Of a stretch of 64,000 nucleotides of DNA, positions 1 to 8,218 are shown piece by piece. The notes beneath the pieces are model-generated. The model worked only from the letters and a program-made list of their open reading frames with translations, was not told where the DNA came from and ran no database searches. The stretch lies in the NCBI RefSeq assembly GCF_001989995.2, contig NZ_JAHGUP010000024.1, forward strand, positions 1 to 64,000. Reading direction: 5' to 3'. Positions within the stretch are counted from its first letter, which is position 1. Each line of letters opens with the position of its first letter. Origin of the DNA: Vibrio anguillarum. Lineage in GTDB: Bacteria > Pseudomonadota > Gammaproteobacteria > Enterobacterales > Vibrionaceae. A program made the translations under genes and the position numbers.

Positions 1-1349
1 TGTTGCTGTTGCTGTTGCTGCGCTTTTTTTACGATTTCCAAATTATGCTGAGCATCTTTATGGTTTGGGTCGCGTTTTAACACCTCTTCATACAAGGTTT
101 GGGCCTTTTCCAATTCTCCATTTTGCGCGTAGGCGTTGGCCAAGTTGTATTGCACTCGCGCACTGTCTTGTGGCAGTTGAGAGAGGGTCTCCACCGCTGC
201 ATGATATTCCCCAGCCTGATATTGAGCGATGCCTTTCCACTCTAAGTCTGTAAATTGTTCACTGGCCGCTTGATACTCCTTTGCATCAAACGCTTTTTTG
301 GCTTGTTGATTGCTATTTAGCCAAGGTGAAGCCTGTACACTATTGCTGTGCAGTGTAGGGATGAAGAGCAGTAACAAAGAAAAAATGACGCCACGGCGAA
401 ACAAAAGCAAACACGGGATAATGAGGAGCAGCACTAACCAATAGCCATTGTTAACGCGCTCTTTCACCCTTTGTTGACTCTTGGTTGTACTGTGTGGTTG
501 TTCGTTTTGGTCTAGTTTAGCGATCATCGCGACATCGCTATTGTCTAAGCTGATTGGTGTAAATAATCCATTTATAGTCTGCGCGAGCGACTGCATATTG
601 GCAAAGTTGGTCTTGGCCACCACTGTCTGCCCTTGTGCATTTTTCAGTAAGCTGCCATCGCTGAGCGTAATGGGTGCCCCCGCTTGTGTGCCAATGCCTA
701 AGATCACCAATTTCCAACGCGTATTGGTAAGCTGTGTTTCAATCTGAGTTTGCTCTTGTGAGTCGATGTCATCGGCCAATAACACAATGTCACCTTGTGC
801 AAGGCCAGCATTTTTCATTATGTCGATGGCTAATTGAACCGCGCGAGCTGCATCTGCGCCGGGGTAGGGCATAATATCGGGCGATAGATTGGGCACTAAG
901 TTGCTTAGGGTTGCGGTGTCGGTGGTTAATGGGCTAACGGTATAGGCATCACCTGCATAGGCGACAAGCCCTGTGCTACCTTCTTGCCATTGCGTGAGTA
1001 AGTCGAGCGCTTTATAACGCGCTTGCGTTAAGCGGTTGGGTTTTATATCAGTAGCGTACATCGATAGTGACATGTCCATCACTAATACGCGCGCGTTACT
1101 ATTGCTGTAACTGGGGCGTGTTTGAGATTCAAAACTCGGACCAGCCAGCGCCAGTACTGCGATCAGCCAACTGATGCCGATGATTACGATGGCCGCGTTA
1201 TGTTTTTTAGCGTTCAAACCCATCGCCTTAGCCAGATGCGGTGCTATCAAAGAGTGTCGTTTGGCACGCAGAGTGAACCAGCCCAGCAGTAGTGCTAAGG
1301 GGAATAGTGCGGTTAACCACCAAGGTGTAAGAAAAACAAACTCAGACAT
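1..1349 (-). CDS. BatB-like VWA and TPR membrane protein (3' end beyond window)
   Basis: The gene reads leftward and runs off the left edge, so its C-terminus is missing; about 449 codons are visible. The N-terminus has two hydrophobic segments, then a von Willebrand A domain whose MIDAS motif reads DMSLS. A third membrane segment follows near residue 320, then a region with TPR character (for example NLANAYAQNGELEKAQTLYE). The visible end is glutamine-rich, encoded by CAG/CAA repeats at the edge. BatB/BatC proteins of the Bacteroides aerotolerance type join a VWA domain to TPRs and are thought to work with MoxR ATPases in envelope protein assembly or stress. Its ATG overlaps the end of the BatA gene by 8 bases, so the two are probably translationally coupled. 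Fusion of BatB and BatC in one chain is usual in gammaproteobacteria. The precise role is not known. Confidence 0.85.
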   Translation of the reverse strand, partial: MSEFVFLTPWWLTALFPLALLLGWFTLRAKRHSLIAPHLAKAMGLNAKKHNAAIVIIGISWLIAVLALAGPSFESQTRPSYSNSNARVLVMDMSLSMYATDIKPNRLTQARYKALDLLTQWQEGSTGLVAYAGDAYTVSPLTTDTATLSNLVPNLSPDIMPYPGADAARAVQLAIDIMKNAGLAQGDIVLLADDIDSQEQTQIETQLTNTRWKLVILGIGTQAGAPITLSDGSLLKNAQGQTVVAKTNFANMQSLAQTINGLFTPISLDNSDVAMIAKLDQNEQPHSTTKSQQRVKERVNNGYWLVLLLIIPCLLLFRRGVIFSLLLLFIPTLHSNSVQASPWLNSNQQAKKAFDAKEYQAASEQFTDLEWKGIAQYQAGEYHAAVETLSQLPQDSARVQYNLANAYAQNGELEKAQTLYEEVLKRDPNHKDAQHNLEIVKKAQQQQQQ

Positions 1350-2310
1350 GATTTCTCCTTAGTAGCGCTAAGAGCATAGAAAGCACGAGCGCCATCGCCA
1401 ACGGATAACCAAACCATTCGCTTTGTGGACGCCAAGTTTGGCTTGCTTGGCTTATGGGTTCTAATTGATTAATGGTGTCGTATATTTTGGCGAGATCTTG
1501 GCTATTTCGTGCGCGAAAATATTGGCCGCCAGTCATGGTCGCTATTTGTGTTAACGTCTTCTCATCTAAATCTTCCGCGGTATTGATTTTTCGAGTCATA
1601 AAAAACTCTTTGACCATCATTTCGCCCGCGCCAACACCGACTGTGTAAATGGTGGCATTGTATTTTTGGGCAATTTGCGCAGCTTCGATTGGGTCGAGCA
1701 CGCCAGCGGTATTGCTGCCATCGCTGAGTAAAATCATCACCCGCTGTGGGGCATCACTATCGATAAACGTTTTGGTCGCAAGCCCAATCCCTTCACCAAT
1801 GGCGGTTTGGGTGCCGATCAGCTTAAGGACGGCTTGATTAAGCTGCTGGCGAATGGTGTTTCTATCCAGAGTCAGAGGCGTTTGTAGATAGGCGTGATCG
1901 GCAAATAAGACTAACCCAAGGCGATCACCTTCGCGCTTGTCAATAAAATCAGAGAGCACATTTTTAACGGCGCTCAAACGATCAATGTACTGATCGCCAA
2001 GCAGCATATCTTCTTGGCTCATGGAGTAAGAGAGGTCAACCACCAGCATCAGATCTCGGTGTTTGGGCTGAGCAATAACCGGGTCGCCAAACCACACTGG
2101 ACGGGCTGCGGCGATCAATACTAAGCACCAAATAACGCTTGCAATGATTTTAGCGATGATCTGGTTTGGTGCTTGACGCTGATTATCTTTAGGAAGGTAG
2201 GGCAGGTGAATCGCTGCCCTTTCTTTTGCTGGTGGTAAGAATCGATAAACGACCAGCGGGAGTGGCAGTAGACATAGCATCCACCACCATAATAACTCTA
2301 TATTTGCCAA
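1342..2310 (-). CDS. BatA-like VWA domain membrane protein
   Basis: This 322-residue protein has a hydrophobic N-terminus (about residues 5-25), a second membrane segment near residues 55-70, a VWA domain and a C-terminal membrane segment near residues 300-316. The MIDAS metal site is visible as DLSYSMS near residue 92, with the later Thr (TQTAIGEG) and the LLSDG strand that complete the fold. The family is BatA of the Bat (Bacteroides aerotolerance) cluster, with the VWA domain held on one face of the inner membrane. It lies 7 bases after the DUF4381 gene and overlaps the BatB gene by 8 bases, so it sits inside a tight operon headed by the MoxR ATPase. VWA-MoxR pairs act like chelatase or chaperone complexes on client proteins; the client here cannot be read from the sequence. 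Confidence 0.88.
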   Translation of the reverse strand: MANIELLWWWMLCLLPLPLVVYRFLPPAKERAAIHLPYLPKDNQRQAPNQIIAKIIASVIWCLVLIAAARPVWFGDPVIAQPKHRDLMLVVDLSYSMSQEDMLLGDQYIDRLSAVKNVLSDFIDKREGDRLGLVLFADHAYLQTPLTLDRNTIRQQLNQAVLKLIGTQTAIGEGIGLATKTFIDSDAPQRVMILLSDGSNTAGVLDPIEAAQIAQKYNATIYTVGVGAGEMMVKEFFMTRKINTAEDLDEKTLTQIATMTGGQYFRARNSQDLAKIYDTINQLEPISQASQTWRPQSEWFGYPLAMALVLSMLLALLRRNHV

Positions 2311-2317
2311 AGCCTAG

Positions 2318-2788
2318 CTATCTCCGTTTTTTAGGCGGCAAAGCATCATTAACCCATTGATAGCAGTGATTAATCAGCTCTTGGCTGTTTTCTGTTTTCT
2401 GCTTTTGGTATAACGCTTGCTGCCACAATGTTTCATTGGGAACAAAAAGAGGGTAAGAAATTTGTGAATCTAAAAAGGTGTACCACTCTTTGCCGGTAAG
2501 ATGTGCGATTTCCATACGAGGGTAGTAACAAAGCGCGGCTTGACGAAGTAGCTCAATCGCTGAAGAAGGAGTTAAATGCCCAAATTGGGGGTTGAGTAAA
2601 CGCAGCGCCGTTTTTTTCGGGGCTAAGCGTTTACGACGCCAACGAATGGCTAACACCAGAATCAGCAGACAGAGCAGTATGCCCGCCGCGCTTGCCCACC
2701 ATCCCCAAGCCAAGGGAAACCAAGAGGGTAGCTCAGGCAGTTGCATCGCGCTTAAATCTAAAAGTGTAGCTATTGATGATTCCTTCAT
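2318..2788 (-). CDS. DUF4381 family membrane protein of the MoxR-Bat operon
   Basis: This 156-residue protein has one strong membrane helix near residues 27-48 followed by a basic cytoplasmic stretch (IRWRRKRLAPKK). The C-terminal half carries the features of DUF4381: a Leu-rich helix (SAIELLRQAALCYYPR) and the LTGKEWYTFLD segment, where a Trp and Tyr are usually conserved. Its start overlaps the stop of the DUF58 gene by 4 bases (ATGA), which predicts translational coupling. In many proteobacteria DUF4381 genes lie between DUF58 and batA exactly as here. It is presumed to be a small scaffold or adaptor in the membrane complex with the VWA proteins; no enzymatic motif is visible. Confidence 0.82.
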   Translation of the reverse strand: MKESSIATLLDLSAMQLPELPSWFPLAWGWWASAAGILLCLLILVLAIRWRRKRLAPKKTALRLLNPQFGHLTPSSAIELLRQAALCYYPRMEIAHLTGKEWYTFLDSQISYPLFVPNETLWQQALYQKQKTENSQELINHCYQWVNDALPPKKRR

Positions 2789-3711
2789 TCTTTATATCCG
2801 GATAGTTGTTGCAACAAAGGTTTCTCACTAGAGAGTGAGGTATAAGAAATTGCCATAGTTTGACTCAATGATTTTAGTTTTTCTTTTTGAGATTCAAAGG
2901 CTTTTTTTAACCCTAAGCGCGTACTATTTTTCGAAAAGTTGAGCCAGCTCGTCTGTTGGTCATCGGTTACGCGTTCTACACCGCGAAATTGGGTCTCTCC
3001 TTGCTCTAATGGATCGTAAATGTGCACAATTTTTACACGATTATGTCGCTGCAATTGGTTGAGTATTGGTTGTAATGTGGCATTGAAATGGACGAAGTCA
3101 CTGATCAAAATCACTTCACTGCCTTTAGGGCACAAACGATTCAACGCAGTTAGGCCGCGCTGCATGCTGTGTGATTTCGTTTTATCAAGCTCCAGCAGCT
3201 GTTGGTTTTGTAGTGTCACCAACTGTTGCAACAGCTGTAATGGCCCTTTTTGGCGGCTAGTCGGTTTTAACTCAACCAGTGTCGAACCAGTATCAATCAC
3301 CGCGCCCACTCGGTCCTTATTGGCAATGCTTAACCAACTGAGCAAGCTTGCCATGTGCGCCGCTTGCACTGATTTGAGCATTAACTGCGATCCAAACTGC
3401 ATAGAGCGGCTCAGATCAACGTAAAGAATGACGGGTTTTTCTCGTTCTTCACTGAACAGTTTGGTATGAGGCTTTCCCGTACGCGCAGTAACGCGCCAGT
3501 CGATGGTCCGAATATCATCTCCTGCTTGGTATTGCCTGACTTCAGCAAAGTCCATTCCTCGGCCGAGTTGCTTGCTCTGATGCTGCCCCAATACTTGCGC
3601 CCATAAACTTTTAGCAGGTGGCAGCCAGCGAATAGCGTGCTGCTTGTAAGGCAACAGTTCAGCCAATGAAAGTGTGACACCCGTACTAAACGGTGGAAGT
3701 GACTCTTGCAT
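2785..3711 (-). CDS. DUF58 domain protein (VWA-like partner of MoxR)
   Basis: The 308-residue protein has no evident signal peptide or membrane helix. It contains the DUF58 hallmark near residues 52-80: GRGMDFAEVRQYQAGDDIRT then IDWRVTARTG, followed by a VWA-like fold with a MIDAS-type DLSRSMQFG near residue 100. DUF58 proteins are nearly always encoded beside a MoxR AAA+ ATPase, as here (20 bases separate the genes), and are thought to present or recognise the ATPase client. The gene overlaps the following DUF4381 gene by 4 bases. Function is inferred from family context and not from any catalytic motif. The hallmark sequence is intact and the length is normal for the family. Confidence 0.88.
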   Translation of the reverse strand: MQESLPPFSTGVTLSLAELLPYKQHAIRWLPPAKSLWAQVLGQHQSKQLGRGMDFAEVRQYQAGDDIRTIDWRVTARTGKPHTKLFSEEREKPVILYVDLSRSMQFGSQLMLKSVQAAHMASLLSWLSIANKDRVGAVIDTGSTLVELKPTSRQKGPLQLLQQLVTLQNQQLLELDKTKSHSMQRGLTALNRLCPKGSEVILISDFVHFNATLQPILNQLQRHNRVKIVHIYDPLEQGETQFRGVERVTDDQQTSWLNFSKNSTRLGLKKAFESQKEKLKSLSQTMAISYTSLSSEKPLLQQLSGYKE

Positions 3712-3731
3712 AGTAAACCTTAGTCTTAGTG

Positions 3732-4688
3732 CTAAGCACTACCAACCAGTGAAAGTAAGTGAGTGATAACTTGGTTGGGATGTACGCCCTCAGCCTGTGC
3801 TTGGTAGCTCAATAATAACCGGTGGCGCAAAACCGGAAATACCATCGCTTGAACATCTTCAGGGCTGACAAAATCACGCCCACTGAGCCATGCATGAGCG
3901 CGAGCGCATCGATCAAGCGCGATGGTTGCTCGCGGGCTGACGCCCATCTCTAGCCATTGTGCCAACGTGGTATCGTAGTCTGCGGGTTTACGTGTTGCCA
4001 TGATCAGGCGAATAATATATTGCTCAATAGGTTCGGCCATGTGAATGTTCAGCACTGCTTGCCGAGCACTGAAAATATCGCTTTGGCTTAATGTTGGCGG
4101 AGAGACTTTCTCAATTCCCTGCGCTTCTCCGCGGTTCAAACGTAAAATGGCGAGTTCATTTTCAGCGTCTGGATAATCAACATTTAAATGCAATAAAAAA
4201 CGATCCAACTGCGCTTCGGGTAGAGGATAAGTACCCTCTTGCTCGATCGGGTTTTGGGTAGCCATCACTAAAAAAAGTTCAGGTAACGGGTAGGTTTTTC
4301 GACCTGCCGTGATCTGTTTTTCGGCCATCGCCTCGAGCATCGCAGCTTGTACTTTGGCTGGAGCGCGGTTGATTTCATCAGCCAATACTAATGAGTTAAA
4401 AATCGGGCCCGCTTGAAAAGTGAACTCACCTGTTTCAGGGCGGAAGATATCGGTACCGGTTAAATCGGCGGGGAGCAGATCAGGCGTAAATTGGATTCGA
4501 TGAAAATCACCTTCTATGCAATCGGCGAGTGATTTCACGGCACGGGTTTTTGCAAGGCCAGGAGGCCCCTCGACCAAAATGTGCCCATCAGCAAGAAGTG
4601 CAACTAATAACTGTTTAACCAAACCTGTCTGGCCTATGACTTGCTGATTTAAATAGTGTTGTAGCGATTGAAACGCGTGCGATGGCAT
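3732..4688 (-). CDS. MoxR-family AAA+ ATPase
   Basis: This 318-residue cytosolic ATPase heads the operon. Walker A reads GPPGLAKTRA near residue 41, Walker B reads LVLADEINRAPA near residue 102, and sensor 1 lies in MATQNPIEQEGTYPLPEAQ near residue 143, a string diagnostic of MoxR. The arginine finger and lid region (GVSPRATIALDRCARAHA) is near residue 250. MoxR proteins are chaperone-like ATPases that act with VWA proteins to mature or insert metal into clients. All four genes behind it (DUF58, DUF4381, BatA, BatB) follow with short gaps or overlaps. The upstream stretch to 4970 also serves the rightward chemoreceptor gene, so the two transcription units are divergent. Motifs are complete and the length is typical. 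Confidence 0.93.
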   Translation of the reverse strand: MPSHAFQSLQHYLNQQVIGQTGLVKQLLVALLADGHILVEGPPGLAKTRAVKSLADCIEGDFHRIQFTPDLLPADLTGTDIFRPETGEFTFQAGPIFNSLVLADEINRAPAKVQAAMLEAMAEKQITAGRKTYPLPELFLVMATQNPIEQEGTYPLPEAQLDRFLLHLNVDYPDAENELAILRLNRGEAQGIEKVSPPTLSQSDIFSARQAVLNIHMAEPIEQYIIRLIMATRKPADYDTTLAQWLEMGVSPRATIALDRCARAHAWLSGRDFVSPEDVQAMVFPVLRHRLLLSYQAQAEGVHPNQVITHLLSLVGSA

Positions 4689-4900
4689 TGAATGGGTCTC
4701 CTGCTGTTTTGCTGAATTAGTAATTTATTGATTCGAAAAGTTCCATGAAAAGCGTGATGCATCAACTGATTGGCGAATTATTATCCATTTGGCGAAACGA
4801 AAGAATGTTTGGTCACCATACTCGACTATGCTTAGGAACAACCATTGTTGGCCATGATCACATTCTACGTGAAGATAAATCGATTCTATCGATAAATTTC

Positions 4901-4927
4901 TCAAGAGAGAGGGTTTGTTGCCGATAC
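4901..4927 (+). promoter_or_regulatory. candidate FliA (sigma-28) promoter of the chemoreceptor gene
   Basis: TCAAGAGA, 11 bases, then GCCGATAC. The enterobacterial and Vibrio FliA consensus is TAAAGTTT, 11 bases, GCCGATAA; the -10 part matches at 7 of 8 positions and the TNAAG core of the -35 part is present with exact spacing. It ends 43 bases before the chemoreceptor ATG, as expected for a flagellar class 4 promoter. Seen by eye only. Confidence 0.6.
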
Positions 4928-4970
4928 AAAAAAGTTATTCATGACAAGCCAATAATAAAGAGCGCAAATA

Positions 4971-6887
4971 ATGTTCAAACTTAATTCGATGAGTATTAAG
5001 CAAAAGGTTGTATTAGGAATTACGTTCGCGGTACTCGCTTCGACGGTTATCGTTGGTGTAATGGCGCAGCGTCAAGCACGAGAGGTACTGGAGCACCGAT
5101 TAATTGATATCGAACTTCCCTCGTTACTTGATCAAATCAGTAGCCAGATAGATCGAGAAGTATCGCAATTGCTCTTTTCTGCTGAGCAACTAGCCAATAA
5201 TGAATTTATCAAGCAAGCCGTTCAGACGACCGATATTAATGCTGACGCTGAGGCGATGCTGATTAAGCAGCTCAATAATGTACGCGATCAATATTCGTTA
5301 AATGATGCTTCTGTGGCTAACCGAAAAACGGCGTATTACTGGAACCAAAATGGTTTTCTGCGTCAGCTTAATCAACAGCAAGATGGCTGGTTTTTTGGTT
5401 TTACGCAATCGGGACAAAAGACCATGGTCAGTATGTTCCAAGAGGCAAGTGGCGAAGTAAAAATGTTTGCCAACTACCAAAATGTCAGTGGCGATACGAT
5501 GTCTGGTTTGTCGAAATCAATGGATGACATGGTGAACCTGCTCAATGGATTTAAAATCGAGGACACAGGTTTTGTCTTTTTGACCAACTCGAAAGGGGAA
5601 GTGCAAATCCATCGCCAAAAAGAGAAAGCTAAAGCCTCATTAACACAATTGTACGGCTCAAACGCAAACCAACTATTGAATAAAAGCCGCTTCAACCTGA
5701 TTTCGACAACCTATCAAAACCAAGATGTTTTTGTCGCTAGTGTCTACGTGAAATCGATGGACTGGTTTGTGATTGGTTCAGTACCTGTGTCGGAAGTCTT
5801 CGCAGAATTAAATGCCGTTGCGCAAAAAATGTTGTTCACAACCTTAGCTGTGGCGGGTTTATTTATTTTGATGGGTCTTTTTCTCGCTAATAGTATTGCC
5901 AACCCAATTAAACAGATTGCACAACGCTTTACCGATTTAGGTAAAGGCGATGGTGATTTATCGCAACGGATTGAGGTATTGGGCCGCGATGAAATCGCTC
6001 AATTATCAGCGGGCTTCAACGGTTTTATTGAGAAGATTCATCAATCGATGAAAGAAGTTGCTTCTACCAGTCATGCATTGCAGTCGGCGGCGGGTCGGGT
6101 GTCGGAAAAATCGACGCGAACTCATGACAATAGCCAAGAACAGCGTGACCAAACTATACAAGTGGTGGCGGCGATCAATCAAATGGGGGCGACTATCAGT
6201 GAAATTGCTTCTAACGCGGCGACGGCAGCTGAAACAGCAAATCACGCGGCTGATAACACTGAAGTAGGACGTGAAGTGGTAAGCAAAGCCAAAGATGCCA
6301 TCAGTCGTTTAGCCGCGGATATCGAAAATACGGGTAAAGTGGTGGAGCAGCTAGCATCGACCACTCAAGATATTGGCTCTATTTTAGGTGTTATCCGTGG
6401 TATTTCTGAACAAACCAACTTGCTGGCATTAAACGCTGCAATTGAAGCGGCGAGAGCTGGAGAGCAAGGTCGAGGTTTTGCTGTGGTGGCAGACGAAGTG
6501 CGCAATTTGGCCAGCCGCACGGCCTCTTCAACGGAAGAAATTCAAAAGATGATCAATCAATTACAAAACGATGTAAAAGATGCGGTCTCGGCGATGTCTT
6601 CTGGTAAGGCTGTTACACAGGAAGGGGTTGACGCTTCCGATGAAGCGGTGAACGTTTTAGTGAATATTTCAGAGCGGATCCACGATATTTCCGATCGCAA
6701 CACGCAGGTTGCCACGGCAACTGAAGAGCAATCAACGGTGGTGCACACAATCAATCAAAATATTGAAGAGATCAACGCCATCAATGAAGTGACCACCAGC
6801 ACCGCAGAAGAGTTGGCAGAAGCGAGCCAAGAGCTGCGTGATCTGTCTGGCCGTTTAGATAAAATGGTGGGTAGCTTTAAGCTCTAG
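4971..6887 (+). CDS. methyl-accepting chemotaxis protein with Cache-type sensor
   Basis: This 638-residue receptor has a signal-anchor helix near residues 12-32, a periplasmic region of about 250 residues, a second helix near 285-307, a HAMP domain and a long cytoplasmic coiled coil. The periplasmic part has Cache features ([36 protein letters not shown]) but lacks the R-x-W-Y amino-acid motif of the two dCache receptors in this window. The signalling tip around residues 479-505 reads [20 protein letters not shown], the invariant hairpin that binds CheA and CheW. No C-terminal CheR-binding pentapeptide is seen; it ends [11 protein letters not shown] at 4971 was kept, but the ATG 18 bases later is also possible. 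A FliA-like promoter precedes it, and a 66-residue protein follows after 58 bases. The ligand is unknown. Confidence 0.93.
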   Translation: MFKLNSMSIKQKVVLGITFAVLASTVIVGVMAQRQAREVLEHRLIDIELPSLLDQISSQIDREVSQLLFSAEQLANNEFIKQAVQTTDINADAEAMLIKQLNNVRDQYSLNDASVANRKTAYYWNQNGFLRQLNQQQDGWFFGFTQSGQKTMVSMFQEASGEVKMFANYQNVSGDTMSGLSKSMDDMVNLLNGFKIEDTGFVFLTNSKGEVQIHRQKEKAKASLTQLYGSNANQLLNKSRFNLISTTYQNQDVFVASVYVKSMDWFVIGSVPVSEVFAELNAVAQKMLFTTLAVAGLFILMGLFLANSIANPIKQIAQRFTDLGKGDGDLSQRIEVLGRDEIAQLSAGFNGFIEKIHQSMKEVASTSHALQSAAGRVSEKSTRTHDNSQEQRDQTIQVVAAINQMGATISEIASNAATAAETANHAADNTEVGREVVSKAKDAISRLAADIENTGKVVEQLASTTQDIGSILGVIRGISEQTNLLALNAAIEAARAGEQGRGFAVVADEVRNLASRTASSTEEIQKMINQLQNDVKDAVSAMSSGKAVTQEGVDASDEAVNVLVNISERIHDISDRNTQVATATEEQSTVVHTINQNIEEINAINEVTTSTAEELAEASQELRDLSGRLDKMVGSFKL

Positions 6888-6895
6888 AATCATGA

Positions 6896-6919
6896 GGGGG
6901 AAATCGGTACACTTCCCCC
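6896..6919 (+). terminator. G/C-rich hairpin between chemoreceptor and small gene
   Basis: GGGGGAA, a 10-base loop, TTCCCCC directly after the chemoreceptor stop codon. There is no T-run behind it, so it is more likely a partial terminator or an mRNA stabiliser that lowers or separates expression of the 66-residue protein starting at 6946. Confidence 0.5.
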
Positions 6920-6945
6920 ATTACGTTTATGTTTAGGTAAGTAAA

Positions 6946-7146
6946 ATGAGTGATTTCGAAAAAGAGTTAGCACAATTGTCACAACAGGTGGCGGGTGAAC
7001 CTGAAGTGAAACTGCCTTCGTTGGAAGAGCAAAAAGCGATTGTGGCTGAACTTAAGCAGCTAGAAGCGGAAGGCAAGCTGACGCCAGAAGTGCTGGAAAA
7101 GCATTTTGGACAGTTCTTTACAGAAACGGATACTCCCGTCCATTAA
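6946..7146 (+). CDS. small acidic cytosolic protein, function unknown
   Basis: A 66-residue protein, highly charged and helical in character, with no signal peptide or membrane helix. It is rich in Glu, Lys and Leu (EEQKAIVAELKQLEAEGKLT) and ends in an aromatic patch, HFGQFF. It begins with a clear ATG after an AGG-containing leader and stops just before a repeat tract and a strong terminator, so it is the last gene behind the chemoreceptor. The codon use looks like its neighbours, and the reading frame has the low-complexity helical look of a real small protein. I do not recognise a named family. Position suggests co-expression with the chemoreceptor, but any link to chemotaxis is inference only. 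Confidence 0.75.
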   Translation: MSDFEKELAQLSQQVAGEPEVKLPSLEEQKAIVAELKQLEAEGKLTPEVLEKHFGQFFTETDTPVH

Positions 7147-7165
7147 TTCAAACCCACTTTATTTA

Positions 7166-7241
7166 ATTTAGAGCACACAAGTTTATTTAGAGTACACAAT
7201 AGTATTTAGAGTACACAATAGTATTTAGGGCACACAGTAGT
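7166..7241 (+). repeat. four tandem 19-base repeats
   Basis: Units begin at 7166, 7185, 7204 and 7223. Units 2 and 3 are identical (ATTTAGAGTACACAATAGT); unit 1 ends in AAGTTT and has GAGCACAC, and unit 4 has GGGCACACAGTAGT. The last unit forms the left arm of the terminator at 7228-7254, so the repeats look like copies of the terminator's left side. Confidence 0.9.
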
Positions 7242-7254
7242 GGTGCCCTTTTTT
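7228..7254 (+). terminator. Rho-independent terminator
   Basis: GGGCAC, a 9-base loop, GTGCCC, then six T. It ends transcription from the chemoreceptor and 66-residue protein genes. The DsbA-family gene on the other strand stops 12 bases further on. Confidence 0.85.
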
Positions 7255-7265
7255 ATCAGAAAACG

Positions 7266-7922
7266 TTATTGAGTCATAGGAAGCTGTTGCGCGATATCTT
7301 CGAGTGCCTGTTGAAGGATCTCTGTCGTTTGCGCGCCTGAGATAAGATGGCGTTGCTCAATGATCAAGGCTGGCACAGCTTGAATTCCTGCCTCTAACCA
7401 CTGTTGCTCTGTGACAGAAACGGTTTTCGCCCACGACTCATCAGTTAAAACTGCGCGGCAGATTTCTCTGTCTAAACCAAGGCTCTGTACTAGGTCGAGC
7501 AAGACATCATCGTCATCTAAGGCTTGCCCGAAAGTGAAATAAGCACGAAATAGTGCCATTTCCAGCTCTAATTGTTTTCCTTGGCTATTCGCCCACATTA
7601 ATAATTGATGTGCTTTACGGGTATTATAAATACGCATGTCGTCACTGAAATTGAATTGAAAGCCGACTTCTTGCCCTAGGGCGCTGAGGGTTTGGCGTGC
7701 TTGTAAACTTGCTTCTATCGACGTGCCATATTTTTTGGCTAAATGTTGCTGTAGGTGTTCACCACCTATAGGCATAGCAGGGTTGAGTTCAAAAGGGTGC
7801 CAATGGATGTCTGCATCGATCGTATCGCTGAGAGCCAGCAGCGCTTGCTCTAACCGCTTATAGCCAATGATGCACCAAGGGCAGACAACATCTGACACGA
7901 TATCAATGCGTAGTTTTTTCAT
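7266..7922 (-). CDS. DsbA-family oxidoreductase, FrnE-like
   Basis: A 218-residue thioredoxin-fold protein of the DsbA/FrnE/2-hydroxychromene-2-carboxylate isomerase superfamily. The active-site motif is CPWC in DVVCPWCIIGYKRLEQAL near residue 13, the helical insertion follows, and the cis-proline loop is seen as AGIQAVPALIIE near residue 178. There is no signal peptide, so it is cytosolic, unlike true DsbA. The ATG at 7922 was chosen because GGGAAG stands six bases upstream; an in-frame TTG further upstream lacks such support. FrnE-type proteins are dithiol-disulfide oxidoreductases tied to oxidative stress in some bacteria; the substrate here is not known. It is convergent with the chemoreceptor unit and divergent from the amylase gene. 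A CPWC motif favours redox over isomerase function. Confidence 0.88.
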   Translation of the reverse strand: MKKLRIDIVSDVVCPWCIIGYKRLEQALLALSDTIDADIHWHPFELNPAMPIGGEHLQQHLAKKYGTSIEASLQARQTLSALGQEVGFQFNFSDDMRIYNTRKAHQLLMWANSQGKQLELEMALFRAYFTFGQALDDDDVLLDLVQSLGLDREICRAVLTDESWAKTVSVTEQQWLEAGIQAVPALIIEQRHLISGAQTTEILQQALEDIAQQLPMTQ

Positions 7923-8218
7923 TTTCTTCCCTACCGCGATTGGCAATTCACTGACCTTAATTATAGCGAGATTATCAGCATAAACTGTGACTTGTTGTGT
8001 AGCCCTTTGGAAAGCTAGGCGCTTTTTTATCGCTCTACGCCTTTTCTCTCATACAAACAATATTGCAATAAGGCTGATGGAATTGCTGAAACGCTCTCTA
8101 TACTCTAAAAACGTTAAATGCAGAGAATTAAACTGCGCTTTGAGAAACAAGTGACGTATTGTGAGGTTTCGCCTCTTTCAACTTGTGAGTTAACCATGAT
8201 GAACAGGGACATTGACGT

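Noticed and set aside
4745..4984. 79-codon rightward frame before the first chemoreceptor
   Set aside because: It overlaps the FliA-like promoter and the receptor start, has no ribosome site and has mixed, non-protein-like composition.
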